Positions 1 to 5,145 of a DNA stretch of 5,145 nucleotides are shown here, in pieces (within the stretch, counting starts at the first letter, position 1; every line of letters begins with the position of its first letter). This stretch comes from CATOSK01 sp034423195 (GTDB taxonomy: Bacteria; Chloroflexota; Dehalococcoidia; Lucifugimonadales; UBA3495): the NCBI GenBank assembly GCA_034423195.1, contig DAOUIZ010000076.1, forward strand, positions 1 through 5,145, written 5' to 3'. The notes under the pieces are model-generated. The model made no database searches and was not told the DNA's origin. It saw only the letters and a program-made list of their open reading frames with translations. The position numbers and the translations under genes were made by a program.

Positions 1-924
1 ACCTACGACCACGAGATCGTGCGGCTGGCCTGGCTCACCGTCTGGGCCGTCGCCTCGGGAATGCTGGTGGTGATCCTGGGCTGGATGGGGCTGAGCTTCA
101 TCGTCCAGGAGCATTTGGGCCACCACCAGTCGGGCTGGCGCGAGATGGTGCCCCGGCTGGTGCTGGGCCTGACCGCAGCCGCGTCTTCGCTGTGGTGGTG
201 CGCCCTGGTCATCGACGTGGCCCATGCCGTCTCCCAGTTCATCGCCGCGTCGCTGAACGTCACCCCCGGCGACCTGCTGCGCGCTCCCCTGGACCCTTTG
301 CTCAACGCGGCGCAGGCGGCCAGCACCGGGCTGGCGGTGTTCATCGCCGTCCTCTACCTGGTCTTCGGCTTTTTCATCCTCTACCTGCTGGTGCAGATGG
401 TCCTGCGCCTGGCCCTCATCGACATTCTGCTCTGCCTGGCGCCTGTGGCGCTGGGGCTGTGGATTCTGCCCCACACGGCGGGCTGGGGAAAGCACTGGCT
501 CCGGCTGTTCATGACCGCCGTGTTCCAGCAGGCCGTCCAGCTCATCGCCATCGCCCTGGCCTTCGGGTTTCTCGACCAGTTCGCGGACATCAGCGGCGGC
601 GAGGCGGCCCAGGACCTGGTGTGGATGCTCCTGATGGCCATCGCGTTCATGTACCTGGCGGGGCGTATCCCCTCGATGCTGGGGCATCACGGGACCTTCG
701 ACGCCTGGCTGCACACCCTCTACTTCGGCATGTCCCTGCCCGGCTCGATGGTCCGGTCGGGGCGCGCCCTGGGGCTGCTGGCGGGCGGGGCCGCCGGAGG
801 ACCGGCGGGGGCGGCTGCCGCCGCTGCCGCCACCAACACCGCCGGCAACGCGGTGAACTCGGCGGCCCAGATCTCAACGCCCACGGCCCAGGGCGGCCCC
901 GCGCCCAGGAGCCAGGGGCCTTAG
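1..924 (+). CDS. TrbL/VirB6-like T4SS inner-membrane channel protein (5' truncated)
   Basis: The frame is open from base 1, so the gene starts upstream; 307 residues are visible, ending at TAG 922-924. A GTG at position 19 is in frame but has no ribosome binding site and falls just before a membrane helix, so I do not take it as the start. Hydrophobic segments lie at about residues 10-35, 51-73, 107-131, 133-153, 167-190 and 202-219. The central stretch (about 131-190: a Leu/Ala-rich helix with ALIDILLCLAPVALG, then a short loop, then another helix with FQQAVQLIAIALAF) looks like the conserved core of TrbL/VirB6 conjugation proteins. These are polytopic inner-membrane proteins that form part of the DNA/protein translocation channel. 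The last 60 or so residues are low-complexity (Gly/Ala then Thr/Ser/Pro/Gln), probably flexible. Its place ahead of PrgI- and VirB4-like genes supports the call. Family assignment is by pattern and context only. Confidence 0.8.
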   Translation, partial: TYDHEIVRLAWLTVWAVASGMLVVILGWMGLSFIVQEHLGHHQSGWREMVPRLVLGLTAAASSLWWCALVIDVAHAVSQFIAASLNVTPGDLLRAPLDPLLNAAQAASTGLAVFIAVLYLVFGFFILYLLVQMVLRLALIDILLCLAPVALGLWILPHTAGWGKHWLRLFMTAVFQQAVQLIAIALAFGFLDQFADISGGEAAQDLVWMLLMAIAFMYLAGRIPSMLGHHGTFDAWLHTLYFGMSLPGSMVRSGRALGLLAGGAAGGPAGAAAAAAATNTAGNAVNSAAQISTPTAQGGPAPRSQGP

Positions 925-945
925 CCGGCCAGAACGACAACTACG

Positions 946-966
946 GGCGCGGCAGATGCCCGCGCC
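946..966 (+). other. Perfect 7-bp hairpin in the virB6-like/pilin gap
   Basis: GGCGCGG (946-952) and CCGCGCC (960-966) are exact inverted complements separated by the 7-base loop CAGATGC. The hairpin lies 22 bases after the virB6-like stop codon and 11 bases before a strong Shine-Dalgarno. No T-run follows, so it is not a standard intrinsic terminator. It could be a processing or stability element in the polycistronic mRNA, or chance pairing in GC-rich DNA. Confidence 0.45.
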
Positions 967-977
967 GGCCGCAACTC

Positions 978-1002
978 AGGAGGTGGAGCCATGTGCCAGT
1001 AA
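978..1002 (+). promoter_or_regulatory. Strong Shine-Dalgarno with three-codon leader ORF (M-C-Q-stop)
   Basis: AGGAGGTG (978-985) is a near-perfect Shine-Dalgarno, placed 5 bases (7 from the AGGAGG core) ahead of ATG 991-993. The reading frame is ATG TGC CAG TAA, so translation would stop after three residues. This frame is the same as that of the pilin gene that starts at 1075, and no other stop lies between 1003 and 1074. The site could be a translated leader, a start inactivated by a nonsense change (CAA to TAA is one transition), or a sequencing error. If TAA were sense, the pilin would gain a 28-residue hydrophilic N-terminal extension. The signal is clear; the function is unknown. Confidence 0.5.
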
Positions 1003-1059
1003 CGGAAGGATACGGACCCTCAACCGGCGCAACCAGGAAAGACGAAATATCAGACCGAC

Positions 1060-1065
1060 AAGGAG
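1060..1065 (+). promoter_or_regulatory. Ribosome binding site for the first pilin-like gene
   Basis: AAGGAG lies 9 bases upstream of ATG 1075. It supports 1075 as the working start of the pilin-like gene, but it is weaker than the AGGAGGTG site at 978-985, which leads only to a three-codon ORF. Confidence 0.65.
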
Positions 1066-1074
1066 AACGAACCG

Positions 1075-1392
1075 ATGGAAAACCTGACCCAGACCGTATC
1101 GAACCTGGTGGGCATCCTGCTGGGACTGGTGGGCGTGGTGGGAGTGGGCTACTTCATCTACGGCGCCTACCTGTATTTGACCGCCTCCGGCGCGCCCAAC
1201 CAGATGGAACGGGGCAAGGCGGCCATGATGACCGCCCTGGCCGGCATCGTGCTGGCCCTGGTGGCCTACGGCGTGGTGGAACTGGTGATGAACGCCGTGG
1301 TGGGCAACCCGGTGGACCCCAGCGTTCCCGACCCCAGCAACAGCGGCAGCGGCAATGGCGGCGACGGTGGCAACACCGGCGGCGGCGGATAG
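1075..1392 (+). CDS. VirB2-like T4SS pilin candidate 1 (two-helix, Gly-rich tail)
   Basis: A 105-residue membrane protein. Helix 1 spans about residues 8-35 (Gly/Val/Leu-rich, ending GAYLYL), a short polar loop spans 36-50 (ASGAPNQMERGKAA), helix 2 spans about 51-76, and an exposed tail follows from 77. The tail is Pro/Asp- then Gly/Ser/Asn-rich, ending in GGGG. Two helices joined by a small loop with a Glu-Arg-Gly-Lys cluster is the arrangement of VirB2-type pilins and of the small T4SS pilin proteins found in monoderm and candidate-phylum operons. VirB2 proteins normally carry a cleaved signal peptide; none is visible here, the protein starting almost directly with helix 1. The start at 1075 follows AAGGAG; an in-frame upstream ATG (991) is blocked by TAA at 1000. 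Its stop codon is shared with the next gene's ribosome binding site, implying coupled translation. It could instead be a non-pilin small T4SS membrane component. Confidence 0.75.
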   Translation: MENLTQTVSNLVGILLGLVGVVGVGYFIYGAYLYLTASGAPNQMERGKAAMMTALAGIVLALVAYGVVELVMNAVVGNPVDPSVPDPSNSGSGNGGDGGNTGGGG

Positions 1393-1397
1393 GAGGT
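1391..1397 (+). promoter_or_regulatory. Ribosome binding site overlapping the pilin stop codon
   Basis: AGGAGGT begins inside the TAG stop (1390-1392) of the first pilin-like gene and sits 5 bases before ATG 1403. The physical overlap of stop and Shine-Dalgarno suggests translational coupling of the pilin-like and PrgI-like genes. Confidence 0.75.
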
Positions 1398-1402
1398 AAT
1401 AC

Positions 1403-3007
1403 ATGAGAGAGCACGAGGTACCGACCCACGTGCAGGCCGAGGACAAGGTGCTGCTGTGGTTCACCTTCCCCCAGATCGTGGCGGTGCTGGCGGTGTGCGC
1501 CGTGAGCTACGGCGTCTACCGCTACTTCCCCTTCGGCCCCAGCGAGTTCCGGCTGGCAATAACCGTCCTGCTGGGCGTCCTGGGCACCGCTCTGGCGGTG
1601 GGGAAGGTGGGCGGCCGGGGGCTGCCCCTGGTGGCCGCCGACCTGCTGAAGTTCAACCTGGGGGCTAGGCGCTACGCCGGCGCCCCTGTCCAACTGGCCC
1701 GCAGCGAGGCTCCGCCCCAGCCCGAGGCCAGGCCCGACCCACTGCGGCTGCTGGCCAGGAAGGCCGCCTCCGGCGTGGGCAGGGCCGTGAAGGCGGCGCG
1801 ACAGAAGGGACGAACACCCTTCCGTCCCCACAGCTGGTTCGGCAAGCGCCGCCGCCCCCGGGAGGTGAACGCCGCCAGGCCCAACATCCGGGAGAACCAG
1901 GACCGCAGGCCCTGGTACAAGCTGCTGGCCGTCGCCGGGCTGCTGGTCCTGACCGTCATTGCCGTTCCGGCGGCGGTATTGGCCGACGACCCCGACGATC
2001 CTCCCTACGGCGACGCCTGGCGGCTGGACGAACTCTACTTCGAGCCGCCCGAGCCGGTGCCCGGACGCCGCATCTTCATCGAGAGGCTGGCGGTGACCGG
2101 CGACACCGCGACCGTCAGTTTGCGGGCCGCCCACGACCTGGACCTGAAGGTGCGGGTCTTCGGAGGCAGGAACGGCAGGACCCTGAAGATGGGGGCCAAC
2201 GCGGTCGTCCACTCCGGGGAGCGCAAGACCTACAACCTGACCCTGGACGGCCCATCTCCCTCCTTCACCTTCTCGTGGACGGACTCCCTGGGCTTCTCCG
2301 GGGCGGTGTCCCTGAAGAGCCACCAGATTCCCTACCCCCTGCCCAGCTACGACGGGGAGCTGTGCGACCTGGAGGCGGTTTCCCTGGAGTGGACGCCGGG
2401 CAGCATCGAGGGAGTCATAGCCTCGGAGTGCATCACCGACACCCGGCAGGAGATTGACCTGCCGGTCTACGGCGGCCACTTTAGCCAGTCGGTCCCGGCG
2501 CTGCTGGACGCCTCAGTGACCGGCATCGCCGGAACGGTGACCGTCTCCGCTGGTTCGCACACGACCAGCGCGGCCTTTACTACCAACGGCGAGACTGGGT
2601 TCACCCTGCCGGTCCCTGACCGGAAGGCAATCCACGACCTGGAGATCACGGCGGACCTGGCGGCGACGCTGGACGTGCCGCTGCCGCCCATGTTGCAGAC
2701 CACCCACCACCCGGCCCGCACCGACGTGTACCGGCGCACGGTGAGCCTCTCCTGCGGGGAGTGCTCGGTGTCCCGGACGGTCACCATTCGCGTCTATCAC
2801 CCGGAGCACGTCCGGGCCGCGGAGAACCAGCGCGCCCCGGTCACCCGCACCCGCCCGGAGACGCTGCCCCTGGCGGCAGGTCTGGGCGTGGGAGCCGACA
2901 ACCCCTTCCAGTACCTCTACGTGCCGCCTCCCACGCCCCCGCCGCCGAAGGCGGAGCAGACGCCCGTGGGTGAGTCCTCATCCTGGTGGAGCTGGTGGCC
3001 GTGGTAG
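1403..3007 (+). CDS. PrgI-family T4SS membrane protein with large extracytoplasmic C-terminal region
   Basis: A 534-residue protein. Residues 1-95 resemble the PrgI family: a VPTHVQAEDKVLLWFTFPQ opening, then helices at about 17-40 and 51-69. PrgI proteins are small VirB3-like partners of VirB6 and VirB4 in Gram-positive conjugation, and usually end soon after this domain. Here a long Arg/Lys/Pro-rich linker (about 97-172) leads to a third hydrophobic segment (173-194, LLAVAGLLVLTVIAVPAAVLA) resembling a signal anchor with an Ala-rich end. Positive-inside logic puts the linker in the cytoplasm and residues 195-534 outside. That outer part alternates short hydrophobic/polar beta-type stretches (about 224-307, 319-420, 440-466) and has four cysteines: C321, C343 and a CGEC pair (C451, C454). 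The C-terminus is Pro-rich (508-515) and ends SSSWWSWWPW. The outer function is unknown: adhesion, pilus-base structure and cell-wall interaction are all guesses. The last 22 bases overlap the next gene. Confidence 0.8.
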   Translation: MREHEVPTHVQAEDKVLLWFTFPQIVAVLAVCAVSYGVYRYFPFGPSEFRLAITVLLGVLGTALAVGKVGGRGLPLVAADLLKFNLGARRYAGAPVQLARSEAPPQPEARPDPLRLLARKAASGVGRAVKAARQKGRTPFRPHSWFGKRRRPREVNAARPNIRENQDRRPWYKLLAVAGLLVLTVIAVPAAVLADDPDDPPYGDAWRLDELYFEPPEPVPGRRIFIERLAVTGDTATVSLRAAHDLDLKVRVFGGRNGRTLKMGANAVVHSGERKTYNLTLDGPSPSFTFSWTDSLGFSGAVSLKSHQIPYPLPSYDGELCDLEAVSLEWTPGSIEGVIASECITDTRQEIDLPVYGGHFSQSVPALLDASVTGIAGTVTVSAGSHTTSAAFTTNGETGFTLPVPDRKAIHDLEITADLAATLDVPLPPMLQTTHHPARTDVYRRTVSLSCGECSVSRTVTIRVYHPEHVRAAENQRAPVTRTRPETLPLAAGLGVGADNPFQYLYVPPPTPPPPKAEQTPVGESSSWWSWWPW

Positions 3008-3333
3008 GGCGCGGGGCAAGAATCCTGCTGGCCTCGGTTGCGGCATTGGCGTCCGTCGCCGCCGAGGCGCCGGAGGAAAAGAGGCAGGCGATGCTGGACG
3101 CCATCGACGCCGTGCTCACCGGCATGGCCTACGCCGGGGTGGGCCTCTGTCTCTTCGCCATCGTCTGGGCCGGGTTCGTGCTGATGGCTGAAGGAGCGGA
3201 GGGCGAGGGACGCCGGGGCCGGGCCAGGAACGCCGTGGTCATGGCAATCGTCGGCCTGGTAGTGGTGCTGCTGGCCAAGACCATCGCCCTGGTGATCAGC
3301 GGCGGCCTCGCCCCCATCCTGCCCGGCTCATAG
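2986..3333 (+). CDS. VirB2-like T4SS pilin candidate 2 (signal peptide plus two helices)
   Basis: 115 residues from GTG 2986, ending at TAG 3331. An in-frame TGA at 2971 limits the start to GTG 2986, 2995 or 3001, or ATG 3091. GTG 3001 has GGTGGAG 9 bases upstream; ATG 3091 has GAGG 6 bases upstream and would give an 80-residue product. The long forms carry a signal-like N-terminus: Arg9/Arg12, a hydrophobic stretch 13-26, then a small-residue AEA site near 26-28. This supports a start before 3091. Then come helix 1 (about 43-67), a charged Gly/Glu/Arg loop (68-81), helix 2 (82-105) and a short tail. Layout and loop position match the first pilin-like protein (ASGAPNQMERGKAA versus AEGAEGEGRRGRAR), although sequence identity is low. 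It overlaps the PrgI-like gene by 7 to 22 bases in another frame, which suggests translational coupling. Likely a pilin or pilin-like T4SS subunit. Confidence 0.7.
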   Translation: MELVAVVGRGARILLASVAALASVAAEAPEEKRQAMLDAIDAVLTGMAYAGVGLCLFAIVWAGFVLMAEGAEGEGRRGRARNAVVMAIVGLVVVLLAKTIALVISGGLAPILPGS

Positions 3334-3354
3334 GGGATTCCCATCCGATAGGAA

Positions 3355-3361
3355 AAGGAGG
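3355..3361 (+). promoter_or_regulatory. Ribosome binding site for the VirB4-type ATPase gene
   Basis: AAGGAGG is centred in a purine-rich stretch 8 bases before ATG 3370. It is strong and well spaced, and fixes the ATPase start. An in-frame TAG at 3349 rules out anything further upstream. Confidence 0.8.
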
Positions 3362-3369
3362 AAACGAAA

Positions 3370-5145
3370 ATGAAAGCGACATTGCAGAACATCAAGGCAA
3401 TCGTCAACCGGACACCCAAAGAGGACGCTGCGGACACGGTGCCCGAACCGCCCAAGCCGCCGCCGGAGCTGAACCTGTTCTTCATGCTGTCCCACTTGGA
3501 ACACGACGGCCCGGTCCGGCTGGACGGGGTGAAGCTGGCGGTAAGCGAGGTCATGGGGCTGGAATTGGACGAGCCCAAGCTGGGCGCCTTCGCCGGTTCC
3601 CTGAACGCCCTGGACTTCCCGGTGCAGCTGCTGGTGCGCCAGCACCCGCCGGTGCTGAACAGGTTGCGTGAACGATTGCAACAGTCCCAGCCCGACGACC
3701 TGCCCGAACAGACCAGGGACGCCGCCGGCTCCCTGGGTCGGCTGCTAGACAACCTGGAACACCGGCCGGGAATCCTGGACCGGCGTTTCTACGCCGTCTG
3801 CCAGCACAGCCGCATGGACGAACTCCACGGCCTGCTGGCCCGGGGCGGCCTGGGCGTCTTTCCGCTGGTGGGAGAGCCGTTGCGTTTACTCTGGCTGTCC
3901 GCCGCCCTGGGCGGGTCCCCAATAGAAAGAGACGAGGACTCCGAGCTTGAGGTGGAGGTCAACCGGCGCGACATCCTCATCGGCGGGCATCTGACCCGCT
4001 CCTTGCACCTGGGCAAGTGGCCCCGGTCCCTTGCGCCAGGATTCCTGCAAGGGCTGATGGCCACGGGAGCGCCCATGGATTTGGCGGTGCACCTGGGAGC
4101 GATACCGGCGGAGCAGGCGGCCCGCACCCTGGAGTGGCAGAAGGTCAGGTTCGAGTCGGCGCAGTCCCTGTCCTTCAAGCGGGGCCGCTCCATGTCGCCG
4201 GAGGCCGAGATCGCCCTGGAGGACGTGAGCCGCCTGCGGGACGAGGTGCAGCGGGGCCGGGAGCGGCTGTTTCACACATCCCTCTCCGTCACCCTCCACG
4301 CCGACAACGCCGAGACTCTCAAGGACCTCACCCAGAAGGCCCGTGCCCACTTCGCCGCCACCCTGGGCAAGCTGGACAACCTCGCCTTCCGGCAGCGGGA
4401 GGGGCTGCTGTCAACGTTGCCATTGGCCCTGAATGCCGTGTCGGTTTGGCGGACGCTGGACACATCGTCGCTGGCCCGGCTCTTCCCCTTCTCGCCGCCG
4501 GACCTGGACACCCGCTCCGGCACCCTCTACGGCATCGACCTGCGGGCCTGCGCCCCGGTGGTCTATGACCCCTTCGACGGCACCCACCTGAACGCCAACA
4601 CTGCCGTCCTGGCAAGGTCGGGTTCCGGCAAGTCCTTTGCCACCAAGCTGGGAGTGCTGCGGGGCCTGTGCCGGGGAGTGCGGGCCTACGTGATTGACCC
4701 GGAGGGCGAGTACGCCGACATGGCCCGCGCCGCCGGTGGCAGGGTGCTCACCCCCGGCGTGTCGGGCCAGGGCATGAACCCCTTCGTCATCGACCGGGGC
4801 GACAGCGAGGAACTCTTGCAGCGCATCGGCAGCCTGCGCCGCCTGATCGAAGTGATGGTGGGCGAAAGGCTCAGCGCCGAGAGGCGTTCCTCCCTGGACC
4901 ACGCCCTGGCCTCCTACTACGCCGAAAAACGGGAGCGCACCGGCTTCCGGGACTTCTACGGCTACCTGGAAAACCACGGCGACGGCGACATCGCCCACCT
5001 GCTGCGGCCCTTCGCTACCGGCAGCCTGCGCTACCTGCTTTCCGACGAAGGCGACGACCTGCTGACCCACGAGGCCCTGGTCACCGTCTTCGACCTGCAC
5101 CTGCTGGAGCCGGAACTCAGACCGGCAGCGGCGATGGTCTGCACC
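3370..5145 (+). CDS. VirB4-type T4SS ATPase (3' truncated)
   Basis: An uninterrupted frame of 592 codons from ATG 3370, still open at the window end. A short amphipathic start and a Pro-rich linker (25-33, PEPPKPPPE) precede an N-terminal domain of VirB4/TrbE/CagE type (about 35-330). That domain includes the stretch LNALDFPVQLLVR near 79-91 and a charged helical region ending RGRERLFHTSLSVTL. The ATPase domain begins near 395. Walker A is ARSGSGKS (415-422), with catalytic Lys421 and Ser422. It is followed by YVIDPEGEY (440-448) and GMNPF (468-472), both typical of VirB4 proteins. FDLHLLEPELRPAAAM (574-589) is the segment that normally comes before Walker B; Walker B and later motifs lie past the edge. 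VirB4 ATPases sit on the cytoplasmic face and energise T4SS assembly and substrate transfer. No frameshift or missing residue is seen in the visible part. This is the surest identification in the window. Confidence 0.93.
   Translation, partial: MKATLQNIKAIVNRTPKEDAADTVPEPPKPPPELNLFFMLSHLEHDGPVRLDGVKLAVSEVMGLELDEPKLGAFAGSLNALDFPVQLLVRQHPPVLNRLRERLQQSQPDDLPEQTRDAAGSLGRLLDNLEHRPGILDRRFYAVCQHSRMDELHGLLARGGLGVFPLVGEPLRLLWLSAALGGSPIERDEDSELEVEVNRRDILIGGHLTRSLHLGKWPRSLAPGFLQGLMATGAPMDLAVHLGAIPAEQAARTLEWQKVRFESAQSLSFKRGRSMSPEAEIALEDVSRLRDEVQRGRERLFHTSLSVTLHADNAETLKDLTQKARAHFAATLGKLDNLAFRQREGLLSTLPLALNAVSVWRTLDTSSLARLFPFSPPDLDTRSGTLYGIDLRACAPVVYDPFDGTHLNANTAVLARSGSGKSFATKLGVLRGLCRGVRAYVIDPEGEYADMARAAGGRVLTPGVSGQGMNPFVIDRGDSEELLQRIGSLRRLIEVMVGERLSAERRSSLDHALASYYAEKRERTGFRDFYGYLENHGDGDIAHLLRPFATGSLRYLLSDEGDDLLTHEALVTVFDLHLLEPELRPAAAMVCT

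Noticed and set aside
757..795. G-rich stretch near the virB6-like 3' end as a G-quadruplex
   Set aside because: The loops between G-runs are about 8 bases, longer than the usual limit, and the bias is explained by Gly/Ala codons.
1003..1059. Possible promoter in the virB6-like/pilin gap (AAATAT near 1045)
   Set aside because: The stretch is slightly AT-rich, but no convincing -35 element lies at the right distance, and the gene arrangement is consistent with one transcript.
983..1087. Possible 34-residue ORF from GTG 983
   Set aside because: The GTG lies inside the Shine-Dalgarno itself and has no site of its own. The product is Arg/Asn-rich with no pattern and ends within the pilin-like gene.
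192..1406. 404-residue plus-strand frame overlapping the virB6-like and pilin-like genes
   Set aside because: The product is Arg/Gly/Pro-rich without membrane or domain pattern, and it runs across two better-supported genes and their intergenic gap. It is a shifted-frame shadow.
1154..2479. 441-residue open frame on the minus strand
   Set aside because: It lies entirely antisense to the first pilin-like and PrgI-like genes. Its product is a compositionally monotonous Gly/Gln/Val/Arg-rich sequence with no recognisable domain, as expected for an antisense frame in GC-rich coding DNA.
3334..3342. GGGATTCCC short palindrome after the second pilin gene
   Set aside because: With four-base arms around a single central base, it is too short to call an operator or terminator, and no T-run follows.
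3129..3752. 207-residue minus-strand frame
   Set aside because: It is antisense to the second pilin-like gene and the start of the ATPase. It is Ser/Arg-rich with no domain, and the opposite strand has a clear ribosome binding site and family motifs.
4411..5100. 229-residue minus-strand frame opposite the ATPase domain
   Set aside because: It mirrors the strand encoding Walker A and the NPF motif, and its Val/Gly/Gln-rich composition is typical of an antisense frame.
1..5145. CRISPR arrays, tRNA/rRNA genes, insertion sequences, attachment sites
   Set aside because: I saw no regularly spaced repeats, cloverleaf-type sequence, transposase-like frame or terminal inverted repeats. Nearly all of the window is explained by the five T4SS genes.

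Overview
The window is part of a type IV secretion / conjugation (T4SS) operon. All genes lie on the + strand in a uniformly GC-rich, densely coding background. GC-rich codon choice, strong AGGAGG-type ribosome binding sites, and a VirB6-like protein, a PrgI-family protein and a VirB4 ATPase in that order suggest a monoderm-type conjugation module. That order parallels prgH-prgI-prgJ of Gram-positive conjugative elements. The style fits GC-rich Chloroflexota or Actinomycetota-like bacteria, with Chloroflexota my first guess. No taxonomic marker is present, so this is inference.

Layout. (1) Positions 1-924: the 3' part of a polytopic TrbL/VirB6-like inner-membrane channel protein with an Ala/Gly-rich tail. 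(2) Positions 925-1074: the only sizeable non-coding gap. It holds a perfect 7-bp hairpin and a very strong Shine-Dalgarno followed by a three-codon ORF (ATG TGC CAG TAA). This ORF is in the same frame as the next gene, with no stop between them except that TAA. (3) Positions 1075-1392: a small two-helix VirB2-like pilin candidate with a Gly-rich tail. (4) Positions 1403-3007: a 534-residue protein with an N-terminal PrgI-like two-helix domain, a basic linker, a third membrane segment and a large extracytoplasmic beta-rich region. It ends in a proline-rich and then tryptophan-rich tail. (5) Positions 2986-3333: a second VirB2-like two-helix protein whose start overlaps the end of the PrgI-like gene in another frame. 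(6) Positions 3370-5145: the first 592 codons of a VirB4-type ATPase, running off the window after Walker A and before Walker B.

How the parts would work together (family knowledge plus inference): the VirB4-type ATPase powers assembly and substrate transfer, the VirB6-like protein forms the membrane channel, and the PrgI-like domain is the VirB3-equivalent membrane partner of VirB4. The two small two-helix proteins are candidate pilin or fibre subunits. The large outside part of the PrgI-like protein may be a surface-exposed or structural element of the machine. Close spacing and overlaps suggest a single transcript. No relaxase, coupling protein, integrase, att site, CRISPR array, rRNA or tRNA was seen, so whether this is a plasmid, an ICE or a fixed chromosomal system cannot be decided here.

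The least ordinary points are the PrgI fusion with its Cys pairs and Trp-rich end, two different pilin-like genes flanking it, and the in-frame stop-interrupted leader ahead of the first pilin gene.
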